Shown: positions 1 to 7,710, counted from the first letter of the stretch. The stretch is DNA of 15,955 bases from JADKCL01 sp031424495 (GCA_031424495.1 JANPHP010000273.1:1-15955); one strand, 5' to 3'. Notes: generated by a model from the sequence alone, not told the origin. Translations and numbers: made by a program.

Positions 1-2
1 CC

Positions 3-440
3 AAGCAGTGGGGCAGCACCGATACCTTGAGCTATTTCATCGATCGTTATGATCCCGTGCACGTGATCTTTGCGATCGGCCTCAATGAGCTCTTTGTCAA
101 TGATTTTGATGATCGGCGCATGTACATCGACAATATCATGAAGACCTTTGGCGACAAGGGCGTGGGTTATACCTGGATCGGCCCGGCGGCTTGGAAAGAA
201 GACAAAGGCGTGATCGACATCATGCGTGAAAAAGTCGGCAAGAACTTTTTCTCCTCTGAGAAGCTCGTCTTGGGCCGCGCCAAAGACGGCATGCACCCGA
301 GCAATGATGCGGCTCGGATATGGATGGACAGTGTTGCAGTATTTATGCGCAACACCACCGACATCCATTTTGTGAACAAGACTCACGGCGACCCCAAATA
401 TGCCTACAGTCCATTTATCCTCCTCCAACAACCGAAATAA
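3..440 (+). CDS. SGNH/GDSL hydrolase, C-terminal part (5' end outside window)
   Basis: The frame is open from the first codons of the window, so the gene starts upstream and only its C-terminal ~145 residues are visible. Two conserved blocks of SGNH hydrolases can be read: an Asn-containing block III (VIFAIGLNEL) and a block V with the catalytic Asp-His pair (KDGMHPS, near position 290). The nucleophile Ser block would lie upstream and cannot be checked. The stop codon is 3 bases from the start of the MBOAT gene, so the two are almost certainly cotranscribed. In the known AlgI/PatA-type systems such periplasmic SGNH proteins take the acyl group exported by the MBOAT protein and place it on a polymer, or remove it. 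That role here is inferred from the family and the neighbours. A TTG at 27 could serve as a start, but coding clearly continues upstream of it. Confidence 0.8.
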   Translation, partial: KQWGSTDTLSYFIDRYDPVHVIFAIGLNELFVNDFDDRRMYIDNIMKTFGDKGVGYTWIGPAAWKEDKGVIDIMREKVGKNFFSSEKLVLGRAKDGMHPSNDAARIWMDSVAVFMRNTTDIHFVNKTHGDPKYAYSPFILLQQPK

Positions 441-443
441 GCG

Positions 444-1967
444 ATGAACTGGCTAGGCAGCATAGAGCAGTTTCTGCACAATCCCAAGGAGCCCTTGCTC
501 TTTCACACGGGGATCTTTCTCTTCATTTTCAGCTTGTTCCTGATCGGTTATTCCTTTGTCCACAAGCAAAATGAGGCCCGCAATATCTTCATCATCCTCT
601 TTGGATTTTACTTCTATTACAAGGCGAGCGGATGGTTTTTGCTGCTCCTGATCACAACGATCAGTGCCGATTACCTGTTTTCCATACTCATGGAGCGGGC
701 GCATGACCCGGGCAAGCGCAAGCTGATCTTGGTGATTTCGATCTTGTTCAGTTTGTCTTTTCTATTGGTTTTCAAGTACACCGACTTCTTCTTGGAGAAC
801 TTGAGCTTTGTCAGCGGCAAGCCCTTTGATCCTTTGAAACTCGTGTTGCCGATCGGCATCTCGTTTTATACCTTTCAGTCGATCAGCTACTTGGTCGATA
901 TTTATTCCAAAAAGATCACGCGGCCGAGTTACATGGATTACCTCATGTACATGAGCTTTTTTCCGCACTTGGTGGCGGGGCCGATCGTGCGTGCACGCGA
1001 CTTTTTGCCACAACTGAAGGAAAAGGTCGGTCTCACCAAAACCCACCTCAGTGAGGCGATGTTTTTGATCACCAAAGGCTTGGTCAAGAAAGCCATCATC
1101 GGCGACTTTGTCGGGCAATATGCGACGGCGGTATTTGCGCAACCCGAGGGCTTTTCTGGCACAGAAAACATCATCGCCTCGCTCTGCTACACGCTGCAAA
1201 TATTTTGCGACTTCAGCGGCTATACCGACATGGCGATCGGCGTCGCCTTGATCCTTGGGTTTAGGCTTTGCCTCAACTTTGACTCGCCCTACAAGTCGCT
1301 CAACATCACCGAGTTTTGGCGCAAATGGCATATCTCGCTCTCCTCTTGGTTGCGCGACTACATCTACATTCCGCTCGGCGGCAACCGCAAGGGATTTGAA
1401 TTGCAACTGTTGTTTCTGCTCACGACCATGCTCATCGGCGGATTTTGGCATGGCGCAAGCTGGAAATTTGTATTTTGGGGCGCTGGTCACGGCCTTCTCT
1501 TGATCATTCACAAGTTGTGGACGCTGGCTTTTCCAGCGCCTGCGAAGCCCAAACATGACTTGCACCATGTTTCGGAGCACGTACACAAGCCCGCGACCGT
1601 ACAGAGTCGCATCATGTGGGGTTTAAATCCGGTGTTTTGGCTGCTCACTTTTGCGAGTGTGTCGCTGCTGTGGATTCCCTTCCGGGCAGAGTCGATGACG
1701 GTGGCTTGGACCATGTATGAACGCATTTTCTCAGGATTTGACTTCGCGATTTTGGCCAAGGCTTGGGAGCTCAATCCTTTGTTGTATGTCCTCTTGGGCA
1801 TCGGTTTCCTGGCGACTTTGACGCCCGATGTCATCAAAAAAGGCGTTCGCCAAGGCTATGATGCTACGCCCTTTTTTGTGAAGCTGATCGTGTTGGCGGT
1901 ATTGGTGCAGGTATTTATCCAAGTGCGGTCTGAATCCGTACAACCCTTTATTTACTTTGAGTTTTGA
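444..1967 (+). CDS. MBOAT family membrane-bound O-acyltransferase (AlgI/PatA-like)
   Basis: This 507-residue polytopic membrane protein carries the hallmarks of the MBOAT family: FPHLVAGPIVR (174-183), DFSGYTDMAIG (256-266), the FWRKWHISLSSWLRDYIYIP block with His296, and GGFWHGASW with the near-invariant His336. Its length matches bacterial AlgI-type proteins (about 470-520 residues). Family members move acyl groups, usually acetyl, from a cytoplasmic donor across the inner membrane to modify alginate, peptidoglycan or other envelope polymers. The ATG lies 3 bases after the upstream SGNH gene, and the stop lies 4 bases before the ATG of the next SGNH gene, which gives a three-gene operon. 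The polymer is not defined by this protein; the LysM domain on the third gene suggests peptidoglycan (inference). Confidence 0.95.
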   Translation: MNWLGSIEQFLHNPKEPLLFHTGIFLFIFSLFLIGYSFVHKQNEARNIFIILFGFYFYYKASGWFLLLLITTISADYLFSILMERAHDPGKRKLILVISILFSLSFLLVFKYTDFFLENLSFVSGKPFDPLKLVLPIGISFYTFQSISYLVDIYSKKITRPSYMDYLMYMSFFPHLVAGPIVRARDFLPQLKEKVGLTKTHLSEAMFLITKGLVKKAIIGDFVGQYATAVFAQPEGFSGTENIIASLCYTLQIFCDFSGYTDMAIGVALILGFRLCLNFDSPYKSLNITEFWRKWHISLSSWLRDYIYIPLGGNRKGFELQLLFLLTTMLIGGFWHGASWKFVFWGAGHGLLLIIHKLWTLAFPAPAKPKHDLHHVSEHVHKPATVQSRIMWGLNPVFWLLTFASVSLLWIPFRAESMTVAWTMYERIFSGFDFAILAKAWELNPLLYVLLGIGFLATLTPDVIKKGVRQGYDATPFFVKLIVLAVLVQVFIQVRSESVQPFIYFEF

Positions 1968-1971
1968 TGGA

Positions 1972-3510
1972 ATGAGGATCGTTTGGGCAATGCTCGTTGT
2001 ATGCATGGTGGCCGCCTTCACAGGTCTCCAAGCACAGAAATGCCCGATCCAACCCGCCAAAAACCGCATCGAGTTTGCGGGCAATCTCAAGGATGTGCAC
2101 GCCAAGCTGTTTCGCATCCAAAACCATCTCGACAGCACATTTGTCGTCGTTCATTTTGGCGATTCCCACATTCAATTGGACCATTTCTCGGGCGCCATCC
2201 GAGCGCATTTGCAGCAGGCATTTGGAGATTGCGGTGAGGGCGTATTGTTTCCTTACTCGGCTTGCAAAAGCTTTGGGCCCAAGCATTTGGAGTCACAGAT
2301 GGGCGGCAATTGGATCTGCAATACCGTGCTCAACAACAAGGAATCCGATGGGTTGGGCGTGACGGGTTATGTGATGCGCACCCAGGACCCGAATGCGCAG
2401 ATGAGCTTTCGTTATTTGCTGGATTCGGCTGTTTTGGCGGGCTTGCCCGCAGGGGCGGTAAGTCGCAAGACGGTGACAATCTGGCATGGCAAGGACGATT
2501 TTGAATTGGAGTTGGCTTGTGGGGAATGCGGGACATCTGTGGTGCGGGAGCGCACGAATAGCGAACGCAATATTTGCTGCACCAAGATCTACAATTATCC
2601 AGCCCAGTCTGAGCTGCAATTGCGTTTCAAATCGGCCTCGCCCGACGGGCAATTCCGGTTGCACGGCATCAGCTTTGATCCTCCTACGCATGCAGGCATA
2701 CAATACCACCACTGCGGAGTCGTGGGCGCGCAATTCGTACATTTCATCCGCAACGCGCCACTTGCCATCTCACAATTGGCGGCTTTGAAGCCCGATTTGA
2801 TCATGTTTTCCTATGGCTCCAACGAGGGTTATATAGGCTTCAACGAGGGCCAATATGACATCGGCATCCAAAATCTCATGCAGGCGATTCGGCACGAGCT
2901 ACCCAAGGTCAATTTTCTCTTTATGACGCCGCCCGACACGCGGGCGGGCGGCAAGACGCCCCCAAGCACGCCCCTGATCAATGCCCACCTGCGCAAGCTC
3001 GCCGAGCAAAACGGCGCAGCCTTGTGGGACCTTTACACGGTGATGGGCGGCGACAACAGCGTCATGTATTGGCTGCAACACAAGCTCGCCCGCGCCGACA
3101 AATTGCACTTCACGCGCTCAGGTTACGTGCTCATGGGCGACCTGTTTACGCTCGCTTTCATGGAGAGCTACAACCACAATTATGAAAAGGGCCCTTCGAC
3201 GGCGTCGCTGCTGGAACAGCTTGCCGTTCAGGCGGCTGCTTATGGCCTGCACGCACCTTATGCGGGCGATGCAGAGGTGTATATGACGCCCGCGCAGCGT
3301 GACGCCATGACCGAAAAGCCGATCCCCAAAAAAGCGCCCGAACCCTTCAAAACGCGCAGCATATTCCACGTCGTTGCAACTGGGGAAACCTTTTACAGCA
3401 TCTCCAAAAAATATGATGAATCGGTAGAGCAGATCAAAGCCTACAACAAAATGGGCGAAGACGCCGTGCTCAAAGCCGGCCAACGCATTGTGGTGAAGCG
3501 GGTGGAGTAA
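1972..3510 (+). CDS. Secreted SGNH/GDSL hydrolase-like protein with C-terminal LysM domain
   Basis: The protein has 512 residues. I chose the ATG at 1972, 4 bases after the MBOAT stop, because it gives a clean signal peptide (MRIVWAMLVV then a hydrophobic run ending ...LQAQ). A TTG at 1957 overlapping the MBOAT gene is possible but adds only five residues. SGNH blocks are visible: GDS at 63-65 within VVVHFGDSHIQ, GSN at 282-284 within FSYGSNEGY, and Asp376/His379 within ADKLHFTRSGY. A region of about 130 residues between the first two blocks looks like an inserted beta-rich domain. Residues ~465-510 form a LysM motif (HVVATGETFYSISKKY ... LKAGQRIVV), a peptidoglycan/GlcNAc-polymer binding module. 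With the MBOAT partner this suggests a periplasmic acyltransferase or esterase held on peptidoglycan. The family assignment is firm; the substrate is inferred. Confidence 0.9.
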   Translation: MRIVWAMLVVCMVAAFTGLQAQKCPIQPAKNRIEFAGNLKDVHAKLFRIQNHLDSTFVVVHFGDSHIQLDHFSGAIRAHLQQAFGDCGEGVLFPYSACKSFGPKHLESQMGGNWICNTVLNNKESDGLGVTGYVMRTQDPNAQMSFRYLLDSAVLAGLPAGAVSRKTVTIWHGKDDFELELACGECGTSVVRERTNSERNICCTKIYNYPAQSELQLRFKSASPDGQFRLHGISFDPPTHAGIQYHHCGVVGAQFVHFIRNAPLAISQLAALKPDLIMFSYGSNEGYIGFNEGQYDIGIQNLMQAIRHELPKVNFLFMTPPDTRAGGKTPPSTPLINAHLRKLAEQNGAALWDLYTVMGGDNSVMYWLQHKLARADKLHFTRSGYVLMGDLFTLAFMESYNHNYEKGPSTASLLEQLAVQAAAYGLHAPYAGDAEVYMTPAQRDAMTEKPIPKKAPEPFKTRSIFHVVATGETFYSISKKYDESVEQIKAYNKMGEDAVLKAGQRIVVKRVE

Positions 3511-3525
3511 TCGCCCGAATTTCAC

Positions 3526-3533
3526 TATCTTTG
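3526..3533 (+). promoter_or_regulatory. Bacteroidota-type -7 box upstream of the metal exporter
   Basis: TATCTTTG matches the Bacteroidota -7 consensus TAnnTTTG exactly. No TTG is found at the usual distance (about 19-21 bases) upstream, so the -33 element is missing or very weak. It lies just after the stop of the LysM-SGNH gene and would start a transcript for the short ORF and the exporter. Confidence 0.5.
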
Positions 3534-3538
3534 CGACC

Positions 3539-3649
3539 ATGAATTCGTCTCCTACGCGGTGTTTTTTGGATGTCATTGGCTTGATTTTCAAGGTTGCGAG
3601 AGGCTTGTTTGTCGCTTTGAATACTGATTCTGCAATCCCCCAAAAATGA
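3539..3649 (+). CDS. Possible 36-codon leader ORF coupled to the metal exporter
   Basis: An ATG five bases after the -7 box opens a 36-residue frame (begins MNSSPTRCFLDVIGLIFK). Its TGA overlaps the exporter's ATG as ATGA (3646-3649), the classic arrangement for translational coupling. The peptide resembles nothing I know; it has a short hydrophobic stretch. Because the ATG would be at or next to the expected transcription start, translation would have to be nearly leaderless. A frame of this length can occur by chance, so this is a candidate only. If real, it could be a leader peptide or simply a translational feeder for the downstream gene. Confidence 0.2.
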   Translation: MNSSPTRCFLDVIGLIFKVARGLFVALNTDSAIPQK

Positions 3650-4533
3650 CAACTACCCACGAACAGAAGGCCATCAACGCCACATATTTCAGCATCGCGG
3701 GCAATGCGGCGCTCTCGGTTGTGAAGTGGTTTGCGGGCTATTTTGGCAATTCTTATGCGCTCATCGCGGATGCGATTGAATCCACGGCCGATATTTTTTC
3801 TTCGTTTTTGGTGCTGTTTGGCTTGAAGTATGCGAGCCGCCCGGCTGATAAAAATCATCCTTATGGCCACGGGCGCGTGGAGCCGCTTATCACATTTTTG
3901 GTCGTCGGATTTTTGATTACATCGGCATTGATCATTGGCCACGACAGCATCGTGAATATTCAGACGCCGCACGAGCTGCCCGCGCCTTGGACGCTTTTTA
4001 TTTTGGGAGCGATCATCATCTGGAAAGAGATTTCTTACCGCATCGTGATCAAAAAAAGCAAGGAGACCAATAGCTCTTCACTCAAGGCTGATGCATGGCA
4101 TCACCGCAGCGACGCGATTACATCGGTCGCGGCATTTATCGGCATCTCGATTGCGCTCATTTTGGGCAAGGGTTACGAGGCCGCCGATGATTGGGCTGCG
4201 CTTTTTGCCTCCGCATTTATTTTGTACAATAGTTACTTGATTTTCAGGCCCGCGCTTGGCGAAATCATGGACGAGCATACCTATGACGATCTCATGGCCG
4301 AGATCAGAGTCGAGTCGCTGAAAGTGCCGGGCGTGATCGCAACGGAAAAGTGTTTCATTCGCAAGGCTGGCATGAAATACCATGTGGACTTGCACCTCAT
4401 CGTCGATGGCAATATTACGGTGCGCGAAGGCCACGATATTGCGCACGACCTCAAGGATACTTTGCGGGAGGTAATCCCGGTATTGGGGCATGTGCTCATC
4501 CATATCGAGCCGCATGCGGAAGCTGGGGTGTAA
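3646..4533 (+). CDS. CDF (cation diffusion facilitator) family divalent metal exporter
   Basis: The 295-residue protein has the CDF layout: six membrane segments followed by a cytoplasmic domain of about 85 residues. The residues line up by number with E. coli FieF. Site A in TM2/TM5 would be Glu45, Asp49, His152 and Asp156 (IESTAD and HHRSD); site B is Asp68, His71 and His75 (DKNHPYGHGRVE); the C-terminal domain has several His residues (YHVDLHLIVDG, GHVLIHIEPH) typical of its dimer-interface sites. CDF proteins export Zn2+, Fe2+, Mn2+ or Co2+ in exchange for protons. Glu replaces Asp at the first site-A ligand of FieF, which may affect metal choice. The gene is monocistronic or follows the short ORF at 3539. 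The metal cannot be assigned from sequence alone. Confidence 0.92.
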   Translation: MTTTHEQKAINATYFSIAGNAALSVVKWFAGYFGNSYALIADAIESTADIFSSFLVLFGLKYASRPADKNHPYGHGRVEPLITFLVVGFLITSALIIGHDSIVNIQTPHELPAPWTLFILGAIIIWKEISYRIVIKKSKETNSSSLKADAWHHRSDAITSVAAFIGISIALILGKGYEAADDWAALFASAFILYNSYLIFRPALGEIMDEHTYDDLMAEIRVESLKVPGVIATEKCFIRKAGMKYHVDLHLIVDGNITVREGHDIAHDLKDTLREVIPVLGHVLIHIEPHAEAGV

Positions 4534-4588
4534 GCCTTCAGAGAAAGAGGGAAAATTTTCAGACAAGCGTCGCATCATCTTTGGTGAT

Positions 4589-4661
4589 GGGCTTTGATAC
4601 TGAATCGCCCTCCGAGGCAGGCAGGCGTCGGGGCGAAGGTTCGCAAAGCCCCCTTTTCTTT
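4589..4661 (+). terminator. Structured hairpin with T-rich tail after the metal exporter
   Basis: An outer 8-bp stem, GGGCTTTG (4589-4596) with CAAAGCCC (4644-4651), encloses an inner 6-bp stem, TCGCCC (4605-4610) with GGGCGA (4631-4636). The outer arm is followed by a pyrimidine run containing TTTTCTTT. This could be a rho-independent terminator for the exporter gene, although the long loop is atypical. A short phrase nearby (4671-4684, CTGTGTCTTTGCGT) resembles low-complexity intergenic sequence I associate with many bacterial genomes. That is an impression from memory and not something shown here. Confidence 0.35.
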
Positions 4662-4748
4662 CAGAACCTCTGTGTCTTTGCGTTATTTGGGTCCTTGCCT
4701 GAGCGGCTTGCATTTGCATTCCCCAGACCCACAAGCCCAATAAATCCT

Positions 4749-4756
4749 TATCTTTG
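4749..4756 (+). promoter_or_regulatory. Bacteroidota-type -7 box of argS
   Basis: TATCTTTG fits TAnnTTTG exactly and shares the extended context TATCTTTGCrACC with the box at 3526. It lies 46 bases before the argS ATG, leaving a leader of about 40 bases. No clear -33 TTG is present at the standard distance. Confidence 0.5.
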
Positions 4757-4802
4757 CAACCCATAAGTCACGCGGTGCCCTAGCGGCGCAGCCAAAAATG
4801 TC

Positions 4803-6566
4803 ATGAATCTACTGCACGAATCCATCAAAAAAGACGTCGCGGCCCTGTTGCAAGAGGGCCTCAAGGCCCTCGGGGCTGAGGAGACGCTGGAAAATCTCTA
4901 CCTGTTACTCTCTCCATCGCCAAGCATGGAGCTGGGGCAACTGGCTTTTCCGCTCTTTACATTCGCCAAGAGTCTGCGTCAAGCGCCCCCTAAATTGTCG
5001 GCCGATCTGGCAGCTGCCCTGCCGCAACGCGAATGGCTGGAACGTGCCACGGCCGCCGGGCCTTACCTGAACCTCGTCCTGCGTCCAGAAAAATGGGGCC
5101 ATGAAGTGCTCGAAGCGGTGCTCGATGGCAGCCTGTTTGGCCGGGCCCTCACAGCAGAGACGCCCAAGACCATGATCGAGTATTCGCAGCCGAATACCCA
5201 CAAGGAAATGCACGTGGGCCACATGCGCAACCTCGCGCTCGGCGACGCGCTCATCCGCATGCACAGGTATTGCGGCTACGACATCGTGAGCGCGACCTTC
5301 CCCGGCGACGTGGGCACCCACGTGGCCAAGTGCCTTTGGTACCTGCGGCACGTGAACAAGGAGTCCGCGCCTGAAACGGGCAAAGGCGAGTGGCTGGGCA
5401 TGATGTATGTGAAGGCCAACAATCTGCTCAAAGACATCGAGGGCACGCCCGAAGAGGTCGCAGCCAAGGCCATCATGACCACGATTTTGCACCAAATCGA
5501 GGCTGCCGAGGGGGAATACTACGAACTCTGGAAGGAAACCCGGCAATGGAGCATCGCCTTGATGCAGGAGGCTTACAAGTGGGCCGACGTGAAATTTGAC
5601 GCCTGGTATTGGGAGTCGGATGTCGATGCGGCCTCGATGGCCTATGTGCGTAAACTCTTTGCCGACGGTCGCTTGCAGGAATCCAAGGGCGCGATCGGCA
5701 TGGACCTCACCGAGGTGGACAACAATTTGGGCTTCGCGATGATGATCAAAAGCGACGGCACGGGCTTGTATGCAACCAAGGACGTGGAGCTCGCGCGGCG
5801 CAAGTTTGAGGACCGCGGCGTGCAACGAAGCGTCTACATCGTCGATCAGCGGCAGAGCCACCACTTCAAGCAGGTGTTTGCGGTGCTCGACAAGCTGGGA
5901 TTTGGCCAAGCCAAGGACTGCTTCCACATGAAATATGACTACGTGGAGGGCAAGGAAGGCATGTTTTCCTCGCGTTTGGGGAATGCCGTGCCGCTGTTTG
6001 ACCTCATCCACCAAATGGAGCATGTGGTCTATACCAAGCATCTGGCAGGCAAGGTGAATGAAGGCGAATGGGACAAAGCAGATGCTGAGGAGATCGCGCG
6101 CACCGTCGCCAAGGGCGCGATCAAGTATGGCATGATCCGCATCGACCCGAATAAGGTGATCACATTCGACATGGACGAATGGACGGAAATCCAAGGCGAC
6201 AGCGGCCCCTATCAGCAATACACCTACGCCCGTATCCAGAGCCTGCTCAGGAAACAGGGCTTTGACCCCAAGGGCGAGATGGACTATGCACGCCTCGACG
6301 ACCCGCGCGAATTTGAATTGCTCGTGAAAGCCAGCCAATTCAACGACATCGTGCTTGCCGCTACGCAGAGCTATCGCCCCAACATGCTCACGGCCTATCT
6401 CTACGAGATCGCCAAGCTCTACAACAACTGGAACAACAGCGTCTACATCCGCGACATCACCGACCCGGTCACCAAAAATACCAAGTTGGCGCTCACCAAA
6501 ATGGTGGCCGATTTGATCCAGCATGGACTGGCCATCATGGGGATACCTGTGCCTGAGCGGATGTGA
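4803..6566 (+). CDS. argS: Arginyl-tRNA synthetase
   Basis: The 587-residue class I enzyme charges tRNA-Arg with arginine in the cytoplasm. An N-terminal additional domain (~1-110) precedes the catalytic core. The HIGH-type signature is HVGH at 137-140 within SQPNTHKEMHVGHMRN. The KMSKS loop is replaced by a relaxed form, FSSRLGN (388-394), as in many ArgRS. Other family blocks are GTGLYATKDVELA (319-331) and DQRQSHHFKQVF (348-359). The C-terminal anticodon-binding (DALR) domain begins around QQYTYARIQSLL and ends at the expected MGIPVPERM. Length matches the short bacterial ArgRS found in Bacteroidota. The ATG at 4803 follows a -7 box at a sensible distance. The gene seems to be transcribed alone and is followed by a large hairpin. 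Confidence 0.97.
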   Translation: MNLLHESIKKDVAALLQEGLKALGAEETLENLYLLLSPSPSMELGQLAFPLFTFAKSLRQAPPKLSADLAAALPQREWLERATAAGPYLNLVLRPEKWGHEVLEAVLDGSLFGRALTAETPKTMIEYSQPNTHKEMHVGHMRNLALGDALIRMHRYCGYDIVSATFPGDVGTHVAKCLWYLRHVNKESAPETGKGEWLGMMYVKANNLLKDIEGTPEEVAAKAIMTTILHQIEAAEGEYYELWKETRQWSIALMQEAYKWADVKFDAWYWESDVDAASMAYVRKLFADGRLQESKGAIGMDLTEVDNNLGFAMMIKSDGTGLYATKDVELARRKFEDRGVQRSVYIVDQRQSHHFKQVFAVLDKLGFGQAKDCFHMKYDYVEGKEGMFSSRLGNAVPLFDLIHQMEHVVYTKHLAGKVNEGEWDKADAEEIARTVAKGAIKYGMIRIDPNKVITFDMDEWTEIQGDSGPYQQYTYARIQSLLRKQGFDPKGEMDYARLDDPREFELLVKASQFNDIVLAATQSYRPNMLTAYLYEIAKLYNNWNNSVYIRDITDPVTKNTKLALTKMVADLIQHGLAIMGIPVPERM

Positions 6567-6584
6567 TGGTTGGATTGTTGCGCG

Positions 6585-6705
6585 AGCGGTGGCCTCTGGC
6601 CGCACGCTGATCCGACACGAGCCTCTGGCGAATGTTGGAACTACCAATCATCATTCGCCAGAAGCTCGTGTCGGATGACCCAGCGGCCAGAGGCCGCGGG
6701 CCGCT
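6585..6705. repeat. Large nested inverted repeat (long hairpin) between argS and ctlX
   Basis: The arms 6585-6634 and 6652-6705 are complementary in blocks: AGCGG/CCGCT; GGCCTCTGGCCGC (6591-6603) with 6683-6695; ATCCGACACGAGC (6610-6622) with 6664-6676; TCTGGCGAATG (6624-6634) with 6652-6662. TTGG/CCAA closes a small loop. Asymmetric interruptions separate the blocks. The outer arms are themselves palindromic (GCGGCC-AGA-GGCCGC, 6683-6697). No T-run follows, so it is not a standard terminator. It resembles a REP- or MITE-like repeat or a recombination/structural element; a role in ending argS transcription is possible. Confidence 0.75.
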
Positions 6706-6766
6706 GCTGGCTATCCCCCTCATTTTCCCTTTGATTGAAATCCCACACATTAAATATAGAATCCGC

Positions 6767-6774
6767 TATATTTG
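6767..6774 (+). promoter_or_regulatory. Bacteroidota-type -7 box of the ctlX-like gene
   Basis: TATATTTG matches TAnnTTTG and lies 21 bases before the chosen ATG, between the hairpin and the gene. The closest upstream TTG (6735-6737) is 29 bases away, farther than usual. The box argues against translation starting at the TTG at 6772, which lies inside it. Confidence 0.5.
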
Positions 6775-6795
6775 CACGCTCGAAATGCTCGGAAA

Positions 6796-7710
6796 ATGCA
6801 GTCTACGAATTCGATCTTGATGGTGAGGCCGGCCGCTTTTGGATACGATCCAGAAACCGCCGCCAACAATGCTTTTCAAAACCAGCCTGGCGACGTCAGC
6901 GCCGAGGATTTGCAGTCCAAGGCTGTGGCAGAGTTTGACAACATGGCCGCATCCATGCGCGCCAACGGGGTGAACCTCTATGTGGTCAAGGATAAGATCG
7001 ACCCGATACGCCCCGACGCGATCTTCCCCAACAATTGGATCTCGACGCATGAGGATGGCACGGTCATCCTCTACCCGATGATGGCGCCCAATCGCCGCCA
7101 AGAGCGTCGCCAAGACGTGCTCGACGACTTGGAAAAGTATTTTGAGATCAGGCGCGTCGTCGACCTGAGCCGCCATGAGCATACCGGCCGCTACCTTGAA
7201 GGCACCGGCTCCATGATCCTCGACCGTACCAACGGCGTGATCTATGCCTGCCGTTCGCCCCGCACCAACGAGGCCGTCTTGAAAGAAGTCGCCCGCACAT
7301 TGAATTACCGCACGGTCGTGTTTGACGCTGTGGATACTAATGGCAAGCCCATCTACCATACGAATGTGATGCTGAGCATCGGCAGCAACTATGTCGTGCT
7401 TGCCGACCACACCATTCCCGACCCGGCAGAGCGCGAGCGGGTGATGGCATTTCTCTCAGGCGGCGGACACCGCATCGTGAAGCTGCGCCCCGAGCAACTC
7501 GGCGAGTTTGCAGGCAATGTGCTCGAGATCCAAGGTCGCGAGCGTTTTGTCGCGATGAGCACCCGTGCCTATAAATCACTGAGCGACAGTCAGCTCGATC
7601 TCCTCGAGATGTGGGCCAAGGCCGTGCATTTCCCGATCCCTACGATTGAGAACATCGGCGGCGGTAGCATCCGCTGCATGTTGGCGGAGATTTTCTTGCC
7701 TCGGAAATAA
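6796..7710 (+). CDS. ctlX: Amidinotransferase / citrulline-utilization hydrolase CtlX-like protein
   Basis: The 304-residue protein belongs to the guanidino-group modifying superfamily (arginine deiminase, DDAH, amidinotransferases). The start MQSTNSILMVRPAAFG is typical of CtlX-like proteins, and the ATG at 6796 fits the -7 box better than an in-frame TTG at 6772. Recognisable blocks are FPNNWISTHEDG (77-88), EGTGSMILDR (135-144), the His of YHTNVMLSIG (His188) and the nucleophile Cys294 near the C-terminus in IGGGSIRCMLAEIFLP. These supply the usual Cys-His-acidic catalytic set of the superfamily, acting on arginine-like or citrulline-like substrates. The exact substrate is not proven by sequence. 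The gene sits beside argS, but its own promoter and the hairpin suggest separate transcription. Confidence 0.85.
   Translation: MQSTNSILMVRPAAFGYDPETAANNAFQNQPGDVSAEDLQSKAVAEFDNMAASMRANGVNLYVVKDKIDPIRPDAIFPNNWISTHEDGTVILYPMMAPNRRQERRQDVLDDLEKYFEIRRVVDLSRHEHTGRYLEGTGSMILDRTNGVIYACRSPRTNEAVLKEVARTLNYRTVVFDAVDTNGKPIYHTNVMLSIGSNYVVLADHTIPDPAERERVMAFLSGGGHRIVKLRPEQLGEFAGNVLEIQGRERFVAMSTRAYKSLSDSQLDLLEMWAKAVHFPIPTIENIGGGSIRCMLAEIFLPRK

Noticed and set aside
762..1586. 274-codon frame antisense to the MBOAT gene
   Set aside because: The plus-strand MBOAT protein has full family motifs; the antisense product has none.
3118..3972. 284-codon minus-strand frame spanning the SGNH-LysM end and the CDF start
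   Set aside because: It covers two clear plus-strand genes and their promoter, with no recognisable domain.
4905..6647. A 580-codon open frame antisense to argS
   Set aside because: argS is unmistakable on the plus strand with all class I motifs. The antisense protein has no family motif, is rich in His/Val/Leu as expected from a mirrored coding frame, and has no promoter or start context.
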